This document shows, piece by piece, positions 37,061-47,169 of a DNA stretch of 64,000 nt. How positions within the stretch are numbered: position 1 is the stretch's first letter; every line of letters begins with the position of its first letter. Origin of the DNA: Chelativorans multitrophicus (GTDB lineage: Bacteria > Pseudomonadota > Alphaproteobacteria > Rhizobiales > Rhizobiaceae); assembly GCF_011317445.1 (NCBI RefSeq), contig NZ_JAAAPL010000001.1:1178001-1242000 (forward strand), read 5' to 3'. The translations under genes and the position numbers were made by a program. The notes beneath the pieces are model-generated. The model worked only from the letters and a program-made list of their open reading frames with translations. It had not been told where the DNA came from and searched no databases.

Positions 37061-37444
37061 CTAGCGTTCCGTACCCCGCAGTACTCCTGCGGGTCTTGGT
37101 CGCGGCGTGCGAACGGTGAGGATCGGTATGATGATACTTGCCGCCCCCACCAGGACGTGCGGCCAGAAGACCTTATCAGCAAAGCCAAAGAGCCAGGGTG
37201 AGGCGAGCAGAAACGCGCCGCCGACCATATCGATCGCCAGGTGAACGCGTACCGGGATCAACCGCACCGCCCCAACCTCATAGTCGGTCAAAAGGCTGTA
37301 AAGAATAACGGTGATGCCCAGGAGCAGCGGAACCCACTGCTCCGGCCCACCCGTGGCAAACCCAAAGAGGAAGGGCGCCAGGATAAGCAGAATGCCCGTC
37401 AAATAATCGATAATGCCGTGCGCGTAGGTCGGGACAATCTGCAT
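37061..37444 (-). CDS. SPW-repeat-like membrane protein
   Basis: A 127-residue protein with four hydrophobic helices arranged as two similar halves: LILAPFLFGFATGGPEQWVP in the first and FLLASPWLFGFADKVFWPHV in the second. The SPW signature of small four-helix membrane proteins is in the second half. Function unknown. It is next to, and co-directional with, the DUF892 ferritin-like gene. Such pairs are often part of general stress regulons in rhizobia; the sequence does not prove that. Confidence 0.7.
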   Translation of the reverse strand: MQIVPTYAHGIIDYLTGILLILAPFLFGFATGGPEQWVPLLLGITVILYSLLTDYEVGAVRLIPVRVHLAIDMVGGAFLLASPWLFGFADKVFWPHVLVGAASIIIPILTVRTPRPRPAGVLRGTER

Positions 37445-37496
37445 TCAAATGCTCCGATTCGCCCGCGCCACAATTGCCATGCATGCCTTGCGTGTC

Positions 37497-38006
37497 TCAG
37501 TGCTTGGCGGTGGCGGATCCTTCTGCCGTCAAATCGAGGAACTTGTCGGTGAGCTGCTCCAGCCGGTCTTCCAGCCACTTGGCCATTGCCAGCTCTTCCT
37601 GAAGTATCTCCTCGCAGACGCGCGCCGTTTCAGGGTCCCCTAGCCGGCGGGCGGCGGCGGCGAGCATCTTGTAGCTGGCGATCTCCATGTGCTCGAAGGT
37701 GTAGCTCGCCAGAATGCCCTTCATCACCTCATCACCGGTGAAGATACCGCTGAGCGCCTGGCCGAGGCCCATCAGTTTAGTACCCGTATCCTTCAAGGTG
37801 GAGGCATCGCTTCCATGACGCTGCAAGCACTCCCGCACCCGCTCAGACTGCCGCCGGGTTTCGGTGATATGCTGTTCGATGCGCGCCTTTAACTCCGGAT
37901 AGTTTTCGATGCGCCGCGAAAGGTTGCTGAGCATCGTTATGGCTTGTTCTTCGGCTGCGTGTGCGTCCCGCAGCCAGGACAGCAGGTGATCTTTCGGATG
38001 TGTCAC
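37497..38006 (-). CDS. Ferritin-like DUF892 (YciF/YciE-type) stress protein
   Basis: A 169-residue four-helix protein. Glu and His residues placed like diiron ligands recur along the helices (DAHAAEEQAIT, ARIEQHITETRRQ, SYTFEHMEIASYK, EEILQEELAMAKW). The family is induced by osmotic, desiccation or general stress; its reaction is unproven. The GTG at 38006 is preferred because GAGGAG lies 7 bases upstream and the domain begins THPKDHLL; the frame is open to 38048. Transcribed with or separately from the SPW gene 52 bp downstream. Confidence 0.82.
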   Translation of the reverse strand: MTHPKDHLLSWLRDAHAAEEQAITMLSNLSRRIENYPELKARIEQHITETRRQSERVRECLQRHGSDASTLKDTGTKLMGLGQALSGIFTGDEVMKGILASYTFEHMEIASYKMLAAAARRLGDPETARVCEEILQEELAMAKWLEDRLEQLTDKFLDLTAEGSATAKH

Positions 38007-38182
38007 GTCGAAGCTCCTCGCTAAACGGCAATCCAACTTGCCGGCCATCGGAATGTTCCGGAGGCCTCGACGATCCGGAACTTCCGAAGGAACGGGATCG
38101 TTTTGACCTGACTGAGCCGAAAGGCGGCATCATTTTGACGCCGCGCCGGACAAGCAGTGGCCAAGCGTCAGGAGACCGTCAG

Positions 38183-38512
38183 ATGAAGCAGCACAGCGTG
38201 CCATCAAATGCGTCGCGGCGGCTCGATTTGCATATCGCTCCGGACGAAAAGACGGCGGCCGCCGGATATGGACAACTCCTGGCTCTGCTGGAGGATCTTG
38301 GAAGGCGATTGGACGAAGGCACGGTGACGAGGGACGCTCTACGACAATGGGAGCAGCAAGTCGTTGGGAACCTGCATGACCGGGAAATCGATCAGCTCAT
38401 GCGTGTTTCAGACGAAGGCGCGTTCGACGCGGCAACTCTGCCGGAGCAGAGGTGGAGGAATCTGCGATCCATTCTCCTCGCACGAAAGGGATTGAGCCCA
38501 AGGATTTGCTGA
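38183..38512 (+). CDS. Hypothetical protein (109 aa)
   Basis: A 109-residue, probably cytoplasmic protein, helical and rich in Leu, Arg and Glu. I recognise no domain. The ATG at 38183 is preceded by AGGAGA; codon use fits the neighbours. It faces away from the DUF892 gene across 176 bp and may share stress control with it. The 250 bp before metH hold only a weak ACTCCT/AGGAGT hairpin (38559-38576) and the palindrome at 38710. Confidence 0.55.
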   Translation: MKQHSVPSNASRRLDLHIAPDEKTAAAGYGQLLALLEDLGRRLDEGTVTRDALRQWEQQVVGNLHDREIDQLMRVSDEGAFDAATLPEQRWRNLRSILLARKGLSPRIC

Positions 38513-38709
38513 GCGCGACATCCCTCGAAGCCTTTCGACAATAATCCGCCGTCCAGATACTCCTTTCTGGAGGAGTTTGAGCAGCAGCGCGCGACGAAAG
38601 GGCCCGGTAGCAAGACAACCATCGCCATGCCATAAGGTCCGCCGAAGCGCCTCCTCGGCCACCCCGGAATACGAAAGGTTGTTCAGCAGTCGCGCTGCGC
38701 CACATATTG

Positions 38710-38729
38710 ACATAAAGATATCTTTATGT
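38710..38729. promoter_or_regulatory. 20-bp perfect palindrome upstream of metH, SahR-like operator
   Basis: ACATAAAGATATCTTTATGT is identical to its reverse complement and lies 33 bp before the metH start. It overlaps a TTGACA (38707-38712) that could be a -35 box. ArsR-family regulators of methionine/SAH metabolism (SahR) bind AT-rich palindromes of this kind upstream of metH in proteobacteria; the exact motif is recalled, not checked. Confidence 0.6.
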
Positions 38730-38762
38730 GAGCAATGAGTGACATTCAGAGGTATCGATTTA

Positions 38763-41700
38763 ATGTCGCAGACGAATACTCCACTTGCTGAACTTTTTGG
38801 CGACATCGCTGCCAAGCCGGACGGATCGGAAATCAGTGCCGCGCTTAAGGCGGCTGCGCGCGAGCGGATTCTCGTGCTCGACGGCGCCATGGGCACCCAG
38901 ATCCAGGGGCTTGGCTTTGACGAGTCACACTTTCGCGGCGACCGTTTCGGCGGCTGTGCCTGCCATCAGCAGGGCAACAACGACCTCCTGATCCTGACGC
39001 AACCGAAGGCGATCGAAGAAATTCATTATCAATACGCGATCGCCGGCGCGGATATCATCGAGACGAACACCTTCTCCTCCACGCGCATCGCGCAGGCGGA
39101 TTACGGCATGGAGGAGATGGTGTACGAGCTGAACCGTGACGGCGCGCGATTGGCGCGGCGCGCCGTAAAGCGGGCTGAGCAGGAGGATGGCAAGCGCCGC
39201 TTCGTGGCGGGCGCGCTCGGGCCGACCAACCGTACCGCCTCGATCTCACCGGACGTGAACAATCCCGGCTACCGCGCGATCACCTTCGACGATCTCAGGA
39301 TCGCCTATGGCGAGCAGATCCGGGGACTGATCGACGGCGGCGTCGACATCATTCTCATCGAAACCATCTTCGACACGCTGAACGCCAAGGCTGCTGTCTT
39401 CGCGGCGGAGGAAGTCTTCATAGAAAAAGGCGTTCGGCTGCCGGTGATGATCTCCGGCACAATTACCGACCTATCCGGCCGTACGCTTTCGGGCCAGACG
39501 CCGACGGCCTTCTGGCATTCGGTGCGCCACGCCAATCCCTTCACCATCGGGCTCAATTGCGCGCTGGGCGCTGCCGCGATGCGTCCGCATCTTGCGGAAC
39601 TTTCAAGCGCCGCCGACACATTCACCTGCGCCTATCCCAATGCCGGCCTGCCGAATGAATTCGGGCAATATGACGAGAGTCCCGAGGCAATGGCGGCGCA
39701 GATCGAAGAGTTTGCGCGCGAAGGGCTTGTCAATATCGTCGGCGGCTGCTGCGGCTCGACGCCCGAGCACATTCGCGCCATCGCGGAGGCTGCCGCGAAA
39801 CACAAGCCGCGGGAATTGCCGAAGCCTCCGCGGCTGATGCGGCTTTCCGGTCTAGAGCCGTTCACGCTGTCCAAGGATATTCCGTTCGTGAATATCGGTG
39901 AACGGACGAATGTCACCGGCTCTGCCAGGTTCCGCAAGCTGATCACCGCGGGCGACTTTGCCGCCGCCCTTGACGTTGCGCGCGATCAGGTGGCGAACGG
40001 CGCACAGGTCATCGACGTCAATATGGACGAGGGCCTGATCGATTCGAAGAAGGCGATGGTCGAATATCTGAACCTGATCGCCGCCGAACCGGATATCGCC
40101 CGAGTGCCCGTGATGATCGATTCCTCCAAATGGGAGGTGATCGAGGCAGGGCTGAAATGCGTCCAGGGAAAGCCGATCGTCAACTCAATCTCGATGAAAG
40201 AGGGAGAGGAAGCATTTCTCCATCAGGCCAGGCTCTGCCGGGCCTATGGCGCGGCAGTGGTCGTGATGGCCTTTGACGAAACGGGCCAGGCCGACACGAA
40301 GGCGCGCAAGGTGGAGATATGCACCCGTGCCTATAAGATTTTGACGGAAAAGGTCGGTTTCCCGCCGGAAGACATCATCTTCGACCCCAACATTTTCGCG
40401 GTGGCGACGGGTATCGAGGAGCACGACAACTACGGCGTGGATTTCATCGAAGCGGCGCGCGAGATCACGAAGACGCTGCCGCATGTGCATGTGTCGGGCG
40501 GGGTGTCGAATCTTTCCTTCTCGTTCCGCGGCAACGAGCCGGTGCGCGAGGCGATGCATGCCGTCTTCCTCTACCACGCCATTCACGCCGGCATGGATAT
40601 GGGCATCGTCAATGCCGGCCAGCTCGCTGTCTATGACACGATCGATCCCGAGCTGCGCGAGGCCTGTGAGGATGTCGTTCTCAACCGCAAACCAGAGGCG
40701 GGCGGAACGGCGACGGAGCGGCTGCTGGAGTTAGCCGAGCGTTACAAGGGAACGGGCGGCAAAGAGGCGAAGGAACGTGATCTCGCCTGGCGCGAATGGC
40801 CGGTGGAGAAGCGGCTTGAGCATGCGCTCGTCAACGGCATTACCGAGTTTATCGAAGAAGACACCGAGGAAGCCCGCCAAAAGGCCGAAAGGCCGCTTCA
40901 CGTCATCGAAGGACCGTTGATGGCCGGCATGAATGTGGTGGGCGATCTTTTCGGCGCCGGCAAGATGTTCCTGCCGCAGGTGGTGAAGTCGGCCCGCGTG
41001 ATGAAGCAGGCGGTGGCTGTGCTCCTGCCCTATATGGAAGCCGAAAAGCTCGCCAATGGCGGCGGCGGGCGGGAAAGCGCCGGCAAGATCCTGATGGCGA
41101 CGGTGAAAGGCGACGTGCACGATATCGGCAAGAACATTGTCGGCGTGGTGCTCGCCTGCAACAACTATGAGATCATCGATCTCGGCGTGATGGTGCCCGC
41201 AACCAAGATCCTGCAGACGGCGCGCGACGAAAAGGTCGACATCATTGGCCTTTCCGGTCTCATCACGCCGTCGCTCGACGAGATGGTGCATGTCGCCTCC
41301 GAGATGGAGCGCGAGGGCTTCGACATTCCGCTTCTTATCGGCGGGGCGACGACGAGCCGCGTGCATACGGCGGTCAAGATTCATCCTCGCTACAGCCAAG
41401 GCCAGGCCATTTACGTCACAGATGCCAGCCGCGCGGTTGGCACTGTTTCGAACCTCCTGTCGCCTGAAACCAAAGCCGAATATGTGGAGACGCTGCGCGC
41501 CGAATACAAAAAGGTGGCCGAGGCGCATGCGCGCTCGGAAGCAGAGAAGCAGCGCCTGCCACTCGCGAAGGCTCGCCAGAACGCCTATCGGATCGACTGG
41601 AGCAACTATCAGCCGCCGAAGCCCACATTCCTTGGCACCAAGGTGTTCGAGACGTGGGATCTGGCGGAGCTTTCCCGCTATATCGACTGGACGCCATTTT

Positions 41701-42557
41701 TCCAGACATGGGAACTCAAGGGGCGCTACCCCAAAATTCTGGAGGACGAGAAACAGGGAGCGGCCGCGCGCCAGCTTTTCGATGACGCGCAGGAGATGCT
41801 GAAGAAGATCATCGACGAGAAATGGTTTGCCCCAAGAGCCGCGATCGGCTTCTGGCCGGCCAATTCAGTGGGCGATGACATCCGGCTTTATACCGACGAA
41901 AGCCGAAATGAGGAGCTGGCGACGCTCTTCACGTTGCGCCAGCAACTCACCAAGCGTGACGGCAAGGCGAATTTGGCCCTTGCGGATTTCATCGCACCAG
42001 AGGGTATCGGCAAGCCGGATTATCTCGGCGGCTTCGTCGTGACCGCGGGGATCGAGGAAGTGGCTATCGCTGAGCGCTTCGAGCGGGCGAATGACGATTA
42101 CTCCTCCATCCTCGTCAAGGCGCTGGCCGATCGTTTCGCGGAAGCGTTCGCCGAACGTATGCACGAGCGGGTGCGCAAGGAGTTCTGGGGCTATGCGTCG
42201 GACGAAGCCTTCACGCCAGAGGAGCTGATCGGCGAACCCTATAAGGGCATACGCCCTGCCCCCGGCTACCCCGCCCAGCCCGATCACACCGAAAAGACGA
42301 CGCTTTTCGCCTTGCTCGATGCTGAGAAGAACACAGGCGTGACGCTTACGGAAAGCTACGCCATGTGGCCGGGATCGTCCGTCTCGGGCCTCTATCTGGC
42401 GCACCCGGAGAGCTATTATTTCGGCGTTGCCAAGGTGGAGCGTGACCAGGTCGAGGACTATGCCCGGCGCAAGGGCATGGAGACGGCCGAGGTGGAGCGC
42501 TGGCTCGGCCCCGTCCTCAACTATACCGCCGCGCCTTTTGCGGAAGCTGCGGAATAG
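38763..42557 (+). CDS. metH: Cobalamin-dependent methionine synthase
   Basis: A 1264-residue, four-module enzyme that transfers the methyl group of methyltetrahydrofolate to homocysteine. Homocysteine/zinc module: residues about 25-335, with NCALGA and the zinc-binding GGCCGST. Pterin module: about 365-630 ([19 protein letters not shown]). Cobalamin module with the axial ligand His786 in [11 protein letters not shown]-terminal SAM-dependent reactivation domain: about 930-1250 ([25 protein letters not shown]). It is complete and similar in length to E. coli MetH (1227). The ATG at 38763 is chosen; a GTG eight codons upstream is possible. Preceded by the SahR-like palindrome. Confidence 0.97.
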   Translation: MSQTNTPLAELFGDIAAKPDGSEISAALKAAARERILVLDGAMGTQIQGLGFDESHFRGDRFGGCACHQQGNNDLLILTQPKAIEEIHYQYAIAGADIIETNTFSSTRIAQADYGMEEMVYELNRDGARLARRAVKRAEQEDGKRRFVAGALGPTNRTASISPDVNNPGYRAITFDDLRIAYGEQIRGLIDGGVDIILIETIFDTLNAKAAVFAAEEVFIEKGVRLPVMISGTITDLSGRTLSGQTPTAFWHSVRHANPFTIGLNCALGAAAMRPHLAELSSAADTFTCAYPNAGLPNEFGQYDESPEAMAAQIEEFAREGLVNIVGGCCGSTPEHIRAIAEAAAKHKPRELPKPPRLMRLSGLEPFTLSKDIPFVNIGERTNVTGSARFRKLITAGDFAAALDVARDQVANGAQVIDVNMDEGLIDSKKAMVEYLNLIAAEPDIARVPVMIDSSKWEVIEAGLKCVQGKPIVNSISMKEGEEAFLHQARLCRAYGAAVVVMAFDETGQADTKARKVEICTRAYKILTEKVGFPPEDIIFDPNIFAVATGIEEHDNYGVDFIEAAREITKTLPHVHVSGGVSNLSFSFRGNEPVREAMHAVFLYHAIHAGMDMGIVNAGQLAVYDTIDPELREACEDVVLNRKPEAGGTATERLLELAERYKGTGGKEAKERDLAWREWPVEKRLEHALVNGITEFIEEDTEEARQKAERPLHVIEGPLMAGMNVVGDLFGAGKMFLPQVVKSARVMKQAVAVLLPYMEAEKLANGGGGRESAGKILMATVKGDVHDIGKNIVGVVLACNNYEIIDLGVMVPATKILQTARDEKVDIIGLSGLITPSLDEMVHVASEMEREGFDIPLLIGGATTSRVHTAVKIHPRYSQGQAIYVTDASRAVGTVSNLLSPETKAEYVETLRAEYKKVAEAHARSEAEKQRLPLAKARQNAYRIDWSNYQPPKPTFLGTKVFETWDLAELSRYIDWTPFFQTWELKGRYPKILEDEKQGAAARQLFDDAQEMLKKIIDEKWFAPRAAIGFWPANSVGDDIRLYTDESRNEELATLFTLRQQLTKRDGKANLALADFIAPEGIGKPDYLGGFVVTAGIEEVAIAERFERANDDYSSILVKALADRFAEAFAERMHERVRKEFWGYASDEAFTPEELIGEPYKGIRPAPGYPAQPDHTEKTTLFALLDAEKNTGVTLTESYAMWPGSSVSGLYLAHPESYYFGVAKVERDQVEDYARRKGMETAEVERWLGPVLNYTAAPFAEAAE

Positions 42558-42574
42558 TCAATTCCGCAGCTTTC
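42544..42574 (+). terminator. Hairpin at the metH 3' end
   Basis: AAGCTGCGGAAT/ATTCCGCAGCTT, a perfect 12-bp stem with an AGTCA loop, overlaps the metH stop and is followed by a short TTC. It is positioned to end metH and the convergent monooxygenase gene. Confidence 0.6.
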
Positions 42575-42594
42575 ATGGTCCATCATTGCGGTGG

Positions 42595-43617
42595 TTAGCG
42601 CCAACCCAGGGCTGGGGCGACGTGCTTAAGGATGGCCTCTATCACATGGGCGTTGTATTCGACGCCCAATTGGTTGGGGACCGTCAAGAGCAGGGTATCG
42701 GCCTCGGCGATGGCTTCGTCCTTCGATAATTGCTCGACGAGGACATCGGGCTCGGCGGCATAGCTCCGCCCGAAAATCGCGCGCGTATTCTCGTCGATGA
42801 AGCCGATCTGATCGTCGCCTTGATTTCCGCGCCCGAAATAGGCCCGATCGCGATCGTCCATCAAGGCGAAGATGCTGCGGCTGACGGAGACCCGCGGTTC
42901 GCGCTGGTGGCCCGCCGTTTTCCAGGCGGCGCGGAAAGCTCGAATCTGGTCGGCCTGCTGGATGTGGAAGGGCTGCCCGGTCTCGTCGAATTTGAGAGTG
43001 GAGCTTTGAAGGTTCATGCCCAATTGCGCCGCCCATTCAGCGGTGGCATTGGTGGCAGCACCCCACCAGATCCGGTCGCGCAGGCCCTCCGAATGCGGTT
43101 CAAGCCGCAACAGGCCCGGCGGGTTGGGAAACATCGGGCGCGGGTGCGGCTGCGCAAAGCCTTCGCCGCGGAGAAGTTCAAGAAAAATCTCCGCGTGGCG
43201 CCGAGCCATATCGGCATCGTTCTTTCCTTCCGGCGGAGCGTAACCGAAATATTTCCACCCATCGATCACCTGCTCGGGTGATCCACGGCTGATGCCAAGC
43301 TGCAAACGGCCACCCGCAATGAGATCGGCAGCCCCAGCATCCTCGGCCATATACATCGGGTTCTCGTACCGCATGTCGATGACCGCGGTGCCGATCTCGA
43401 TACGGCTGGTCCTGGCGCCGACAGCCGCCAAAAGCGGGAATGGCGAGGCAAGCTGCCGGGCGAAATGGTGCACGCGAAAATATGCTCCATCCGCGCCGAG
43501 TTCTTCGGCGGCGACAGCCAGATCGATGGACTGGAGGAGTGCATCGGACGCCGACCGAGTCTGCGAACCGGCTGATGGTGTCCAGTGTCCGAAGGACAAA
43601 AAGCCAATCTTCTTCAT
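42595..43617 (-). CDS. Luciferase-like (LLM class) flavin-dependent monooxygenase
   Basis: A 340-residue FMN/F420-type TIM-barrel oxidoreductase of the bacterial-luciferase superfamily. Typical features are the N-terminal IGFLSFGHWTPS, GADGAYFRVHHFARQLASPF (with the active-site-region His pair) and IEIGTAVIDMRYENP, then GRLQLGISRGSPEQV. These proteins oxidise small organics with reduced FMN; the substrate is unknown and no partner reductase is adjacent. The ATG at 43617 begins the conserved MKKIGF; an ATG four codons upstream is possible. It is divergent from arsR, 113 bp away. Confidence 0.87.
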   Translation of the reverse strand: MKKIGFLSFGHWTPSAGSQTRSASDALLQSIDLAVAAEELGADGAYFRVHHFARQLASPFPLLAAVGARTSRIEIGTAVIDMRYENPMYMAEDAGAADLIAGGRLQLGISRGSPEQVIDGWKYFGYAPPEGKNDADMARRHAEIFLELLRGEGFAQPHPRPMFPNPPGLLRLEPHSEGLRDRIWWGAATNATAEWAAQLGMNLQSSTLKFDETGQPFHIQQADQIRAFRAAWKTAGHQREPRVSVSRSIFALMDDRDRAYFGRGNQGDDQIGFIDENTRAIFGRSYAAEPDVLVEQLSKDEAIAEADTLLLTVPNQLGVEYNAHVIEAILKHVAPALGWR

Positions 43618-43730
43618 AGCGGAAAGCATGTAGCACGGAAGCGCCACGATTCAATGCGGGGCGTTTGCTTATTGATGAAAGGGCTCCGTGCGGGATTGAC
43701 CGCGCTCAATATTTCGATTAGTCTCGACAT

Positions 43731-44102
43731 ATGGAATCGGAAGAAGCCATTCTCGCTCTCTCCGCGCTTGCGCAACCGACGCGCCTGGACGTGTTCAGGC
43801 TGTTGATGGAGCATGAGCCCCATGGCCTGCCGGCTGGCGAGATCGCGCGGCGTATGGCGGTGCCTCACAACACCATGTCCTCGCATCTGGCGGTAATGAC
43901 GCGTGCCGGGCTAATCGGTGCCGAACGCCAAAGCCGGTCAATCATCTACCGCGCAAGGCTTGGCGCCGCGCGAGCGCTCGCTGCCTTCCTGGTGAAGGAT
44001 TGCTGCGGCGGGCGGCCCGAGATATGCGCGCCGCTGATCGCCGAACTTTCACCTTGTTGTCCACCTGCCATGACTGCAGCCAAGGAGGCTGCCCATGATT
44101 GA
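43731..44102 (+). CDS. arsR: ArsR-family arsenical-responsive repressor
   Basis: A 123-residue winged-helix repressor (QPTRLDVFRLLMEH, then VPHNTMSSHLAVMTRAGLI). A C-terminal Cys cluster (Cys91, Cys92, Cys99 in DCCGGRPEIC, plus Cys109-110) resembles the As(III) site of Acidithiobacillus ArsR rather than the ELCVCDL site of R773 ArsR. First gene of arsR-arsC-arsC-acr3, overlapping the next by 8 bp, so the operon is probably self-repressed and arsenite-induced. Confidence 0.93.
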   Translation: MESEEAILALSALAQPTRLDVFRLLMEHEPHGLPAGEIARRMAVPHNTMSSHLAVMTRAGLIGAERQSRSIIYRARLGAARALAAFLVKDCCGGRPEICAPLIAELSPCCPPAMTAAKEAAHD

Positions 44103-44622
44103 ACGCGTCTACAATGTCCTGTTTCTCTGCACCGGAAATTCCGCCCGCTCGATCCTGGCAGAGAGCATCCTTACGAAAGATGGCCGCGGGCGCTTTCGCG
44201 CTTTCTCCGCCGGCAGCCGTCCCAAGGGAGCCGTCAATCCCTTTGCGCTGAAGGTGCTCAGGAGCTTCGACTATCCAGCTGAGGGCTTCAGGTCGAAAAA
44301 CTGGGAGGAGTTCGCCGCGCCCGACGCCCCGTTGATGGATTTCGTGTTCACCGTCTGCGACAATGCCGCCGGCGAGGCCTGCCCCGTATGGCCCGGCCAG
44401 CCGATGACGGCGCATTGGGGGATAGAGGATCCGGCGGCCGCCGAAGGCCCGGACATTCAAAAGGAAGCCGCCTTCGTCACCGCTTTCCGCCACCTCAAGA
44501 ACCGGATCTCCATCTTTACGGCATTGCCTATCGGCAGCATCGACAAGTTGGCGCTCGGCACCAGGCTTGTCGAGATCGGGCAATTGCAGGGCGCAACGAA
44601 GCCGCGTCCGAGCGCGGCTTGA
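44095..44622 (+). CDS. arsC: Arsenate reductase, low-molecular-weight phosphatase type
   Basis: A 175-residue protein of the LMW-PTP superfamily with the P-loop LCTGNSARS (Cys12, Arg18). It reduces As(V) to As(III) using thioredoxin- or mycothiol/glutaredoxin-type partners depending on subgroup. It is longer than S. aureus ArsC (131) and lacks the usual C-terminal Cys pair (only Cys12 and two Cys at about residues 87 and 94 are seen), so the thiol relay is uncertain. It overlaps arsR and lies 7 bp from the second arsC. Confidence 0.88.
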   Translation: MIERVYNVLFLCTGNSARSILAESILTKDGRGRFRAFSAGSRPKGAVNPFALKVLRSFDYPAEGFRSKNWEEFAAPDAPLMDFVFTVCDNAAGEACPVWPGQPMTAHWGIEDPAAAEGPDIQKEAAFVTAFRHLKNRISIFTALPIGSIDKLALGTRLVEIGQLQGATKPRPSAA

Positions 44623-44629
44623 GGCGAAG

Positions 44630-45055
44630 ATGGACATTATCATCTATCACAATCCCGGTTGCGGCACCTCGCGCAATACGCTGGCAATGATCAGGAACGC
44701 AGGCGTGGAGCCGCATATTGTCGAGTATCTGAAAACACCGCCTTCGCGCGTCATGCTCGAGACGCTGATTGCGCGCATGGGCATCCCGGTTCGCGCGCTC
44801 CTCCGGCAGAAAGGCACGCCCTATGCCGAACTCGGGCTGGGCGATGCAAGCCTGACGGACGAACAACTGCTCGATGCCATGATGGCCCATCCGGTCCTGA
44901 TCAACCGGCCGATCGTCGTGAGCCCCAAGGGCGTGCGGCTCTGCCGTCCGTCGGAAGAAGTGCTCGCCCTGCTCCCACCGCAGCGGGGCGAATTCGTCAA
45001 GGAAGACGGCGAGCGCGTGGTGGACGAGCACGGCCGCCGCATCGCGACTGCATAA
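44630..45055 (+). CDS. arsC: Arsenate reductase, glutaredoxin-coupled (ArsC/Spx fold)
   Basis: A 141-residue thioredoxin-fold arsenate reductase like E. coli R773 ArsC. The active-site Cys11 is in YHNPGCGTSRNTL, and the conserved Arg are present, e.g. in NRPIVVSPKGVRLCRP. It uses glutathione and glutaredoxin. The ATG at 44630 follows GAGGCGAAG. It is unrelated in fold to the upstream arsC, so the operon has two independent As(V) reductases. It lies 9 bp before acr3. Confidence 0.93.
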   Translation: MDIIIYHNPGCGTSRNTLAMIRNAGVEPHIVEYLKTPPSRVMLETLIARMGIPVRALLRQKGTPYAELGLGDASLTDEQLLDAMMAHPVLINRPIVVSPKGVRLCRPSEEVLALLPPQRGEFVKEDGERVVDEHGRRIATA

Positions 45056-45064
45056 GGAAACCGC

Positions 45065-46129
45065 ATGTCCACCTTCGAACGTTATCTGACCCTCTGGGTC
45101 GCCTTGTGCATCGTCGCGGGCATTGCGCTGGGCCACGGCATGCCCGGCGTTTTCGAGGCGATAGGTGCAGCGGAGATCGCCAAGGTGAACCTCCCCGTCG
45201 CCGCGCTGGTCTGGCTGATGATCGTGCCCATGCTGGTCAAGATAGACTTCGCCGCGCTCGGCCAGGTGAAGGAGCACTGGCGCGGCATCGGCGTGACACT
45301 CTTCGTCAACTGGGCGGTGAAGCCGTTCTCGATGGCAGCGCTCGGCTGGTTCTTCATCGGCTATCTCTTCCGGCCTTACCTGCAGGCCGACCAGATCGAC
45401 AGCTACATCGCGGGGCTCATCATCCTTGCGGCTGCGCCTTGCACGGCCATGGTTTTCGTATGGTCTAACCTGACCAAGGGAGAGCCGCATTTCACGCTCA
45501 GCCAGGTGGCCCTCAACGACACGATCATGGTCTTCGCCTTCGCGCCGATTGTGGGCCTGCTCCTTGGCCTTTCCGCAATCACGGTGCCGTGGGATACGCT
45601 CGTTCTTTCGGTGGCGCTTTACATCGTCGTGCCGGTGATCGCCGCGCAGCTCATGCGCCGGCGCCTGCTCGCCTCGAGCGGCGAGGCTGCCTTGAAGCGT
45701 TTCCTCGACCGGCTTCAGCCATTGTCGCTGGTCGCGCTTCTCGCCACACTCGTCCTGCTATTCGGCTTCCAGGGCGGTCAGATCCTCGCACAGCCGCTGG
45801 TCATCGCCCTTCTTGCCGTGCCGATCCTGATCCAGGTCTATTTCAATGCCGGCCTGGCTTATCTGCTCAACCGCATCTCCGGCGAGCAGCATTGCGTGGC
45901 CGCCCCCTCGGCCCTGATCGGCGCTTCCAATTTCTTCGAGCTTGCGGTTGCCGCCGCCATCAGCCTGTTCGGCTTCCAGTCTGGCGCGGCACTTGCGACC
46001 GTCGTCGGCGTGCTCATTGAGGTTCCGGTGATGCTTTCGGTGGTGTGGATCGTAAACCGCTCAAAGGGCTGGTATGAGAACAGCCTGTCCGCCGCTCCAA
46101 TTGCCGAAAACGCGCGCGCCGGAGATTGA
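45065..46129 (+). CDS. ACR3-family arsenite efflux permease
   Basis: A 354-residue membrane protein with ten helices that exports As(III). The essential Cys126 in LAAAPCTAMVFVWSNLTKG and VNWAVKPFSMAALGW are typical of ACR3, not of ArsB. It is the last gene of the ars operon; no arsA, arsH or aqpS is present. The ribosome site AAGGAAA is close to the ATG. The 164 bp to yghU show no clear terminator. Confidence 0.94.
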   Translation: MSTFERYLTLWVALCIVAGIALGHGMPGVFEAIGAAEIAKVNLPVAALVWLMIVPMLVKIDFAALGQVKEHWRGIGVTLFVNWAVKPFSMAALGWFFIGYLFRPYLQADQIDSYIAGLIILAAAPCTAMVFVWSNLTKGEPHFTLSQVALNDTIMVFAFAPIVGLLLGLSAITVPWDTLVLSVALYIVVPVIAAQLMRRRLLASSGEAALKRFLDRLQPLSLVALLATLVLLFGFQGGQILAQPLVIALLAVPILIQVYFNAGLAYLLNRISGEQHCVAAPSALIGASNFFELAVAAAISLFGFQSGAALATVVGVLIEVPVMLSVVWIVNRSKGWYENSLSAAPIAENARAGD

Positions 46130-46293
46130 TCAGACCCCTCCGCTGGCCAACATACCGGGGTTGCGTATCTATCCTGAGACGTTCAAAAGAAGGCTCCGTG
46201 CAATTGCCTGAGGCAATCGCCACGAGACGGCATACGCAATCAGCTCGCGCCCATTCGGCCGGAACTTCATTGATCAGGAGTTTGGAACACACG

Positions 46294-47169
46294 ATGACGG
46301 ATTCACCCACATATACGCCGCCGAAGGTCTGGGTTTGGAATCAGCCAAGTGGGGGCCGGTTCGCGAATATCAATCGACCGGTCGCCGGACCAACCCATGA
46401 AAAGGAATTGCCTGTCGGCCGTCATCCGCTCCAACTCTACTCGCAGGCAACACCAAACGGGCAAAAAGTCACCATCCTGCTTGAGGAACTGCTCGCACTC
46501 GGCCACAGGGGCGCCGAATATGACGCCTGGCTGATCAGAATCGGTGATGGAGACCAGTTCGGGAGCGGCTTTGTAAACGTCAACCCGAATTCTAAGATCC
46601 CTGCCCTGATGGACCGTTCCGGCCCGGAACCGGTACGCGTCTTCGAATCAGGCGCAATCCTGCTTTACCTGGCCGAGAAATTCGGCGCCTTCCTGCCTCA
46701 AGACCCGGCCAGACGCGCCGAGTGCCTGTCCTGGCTCTTCTGGCAGATGGGAAGCGCTCCCTATATCGGGGGCGGTTTCGGCCACTTCTACGTCTACGCG
46801 CCCACCAAGATCGAATATGCGATCGACCGGTTTACGATGGAGGCAAAACGCCTGCTGGACGTGCTCAACAGGCATTTTGCCGAAAACAAGTTCCTCGCGG
46901 GGGAAGAATATACCATTGCCGATATGGCGGCTTTTCCATGGTATGGCGGGCTCGTGAAGGGATGGCTCTATGAGGCGGCCGATTTTCTCTCGGTTCACGA
47001 ATACAGTCACGTGCAGCGCTGGGCGGACGATATTTTCAGCCGCCCTGCCGTCCAGCGCGGTCGAATGGTCAATCGCATCAGTGGAGAGCTTTCCACTCAG
47101 CTTCACGAACGCCATGACGCCAGTGACTTCGAAACCAAGACACAGGACAAGCTGAAGCTCACCAGCTAG
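46294..47169 (+). CDS. yghU: Glutathione S-transferase, YghU (Nu class)
   Basis: A 291-residue protein closely matching E. coli YghU (288). The extended N-terminus (YTPPKVWVWNQPSGGRFANI, then NRPVAGPTHEKELPVG) is specific to this class. The thioredoxin-fold domain has NPNSKIPALMDR and the GSH-gamma-glutamyl site FESGAILLYLAEK. Nu-class GSTs have disulfide-bond reductase and peroxidase activity with glutathione. The ATG at 46294 fits the family start; the frame is open further upstream. Confidence 0.92.
   Translation: MTDSPTYTPPKVWVWNQPSGGRFANINRPVAGPTHEKELPVGRHPLQLYSQATPNGQKVTILLEELLALGHRGAEYDAWLIRIGDGDQFGSGFVNVNPNSKIPALMDRSGPEPVRVFESGAILLYLAEKFGAFLPQDPARRAECLSWLFWQMGSAPYIGGGFGHFYVYAPTKIEYAIDRFTMEAKRLLDVLNRHFAENKFLAGEEYTIADMAAFPWYGGLVKGWLYEAADFLSVHEYSHVQRWADDIFSRPAVQRGRMVNRISGELSTQLHERHDASDFETKTQDKLKLTS

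Noticed and set aside
38562..38762. SAM-type riboswitch before metH
   Set aside because: No recognisable SAM-II or SAH riboswitch core; the visible control element is the DNA palindrome.
40731..41528. 265-codon minus-strand frame in metH
   Set aside because: His/Arg-rich shadow of the cobalamin-binding module.
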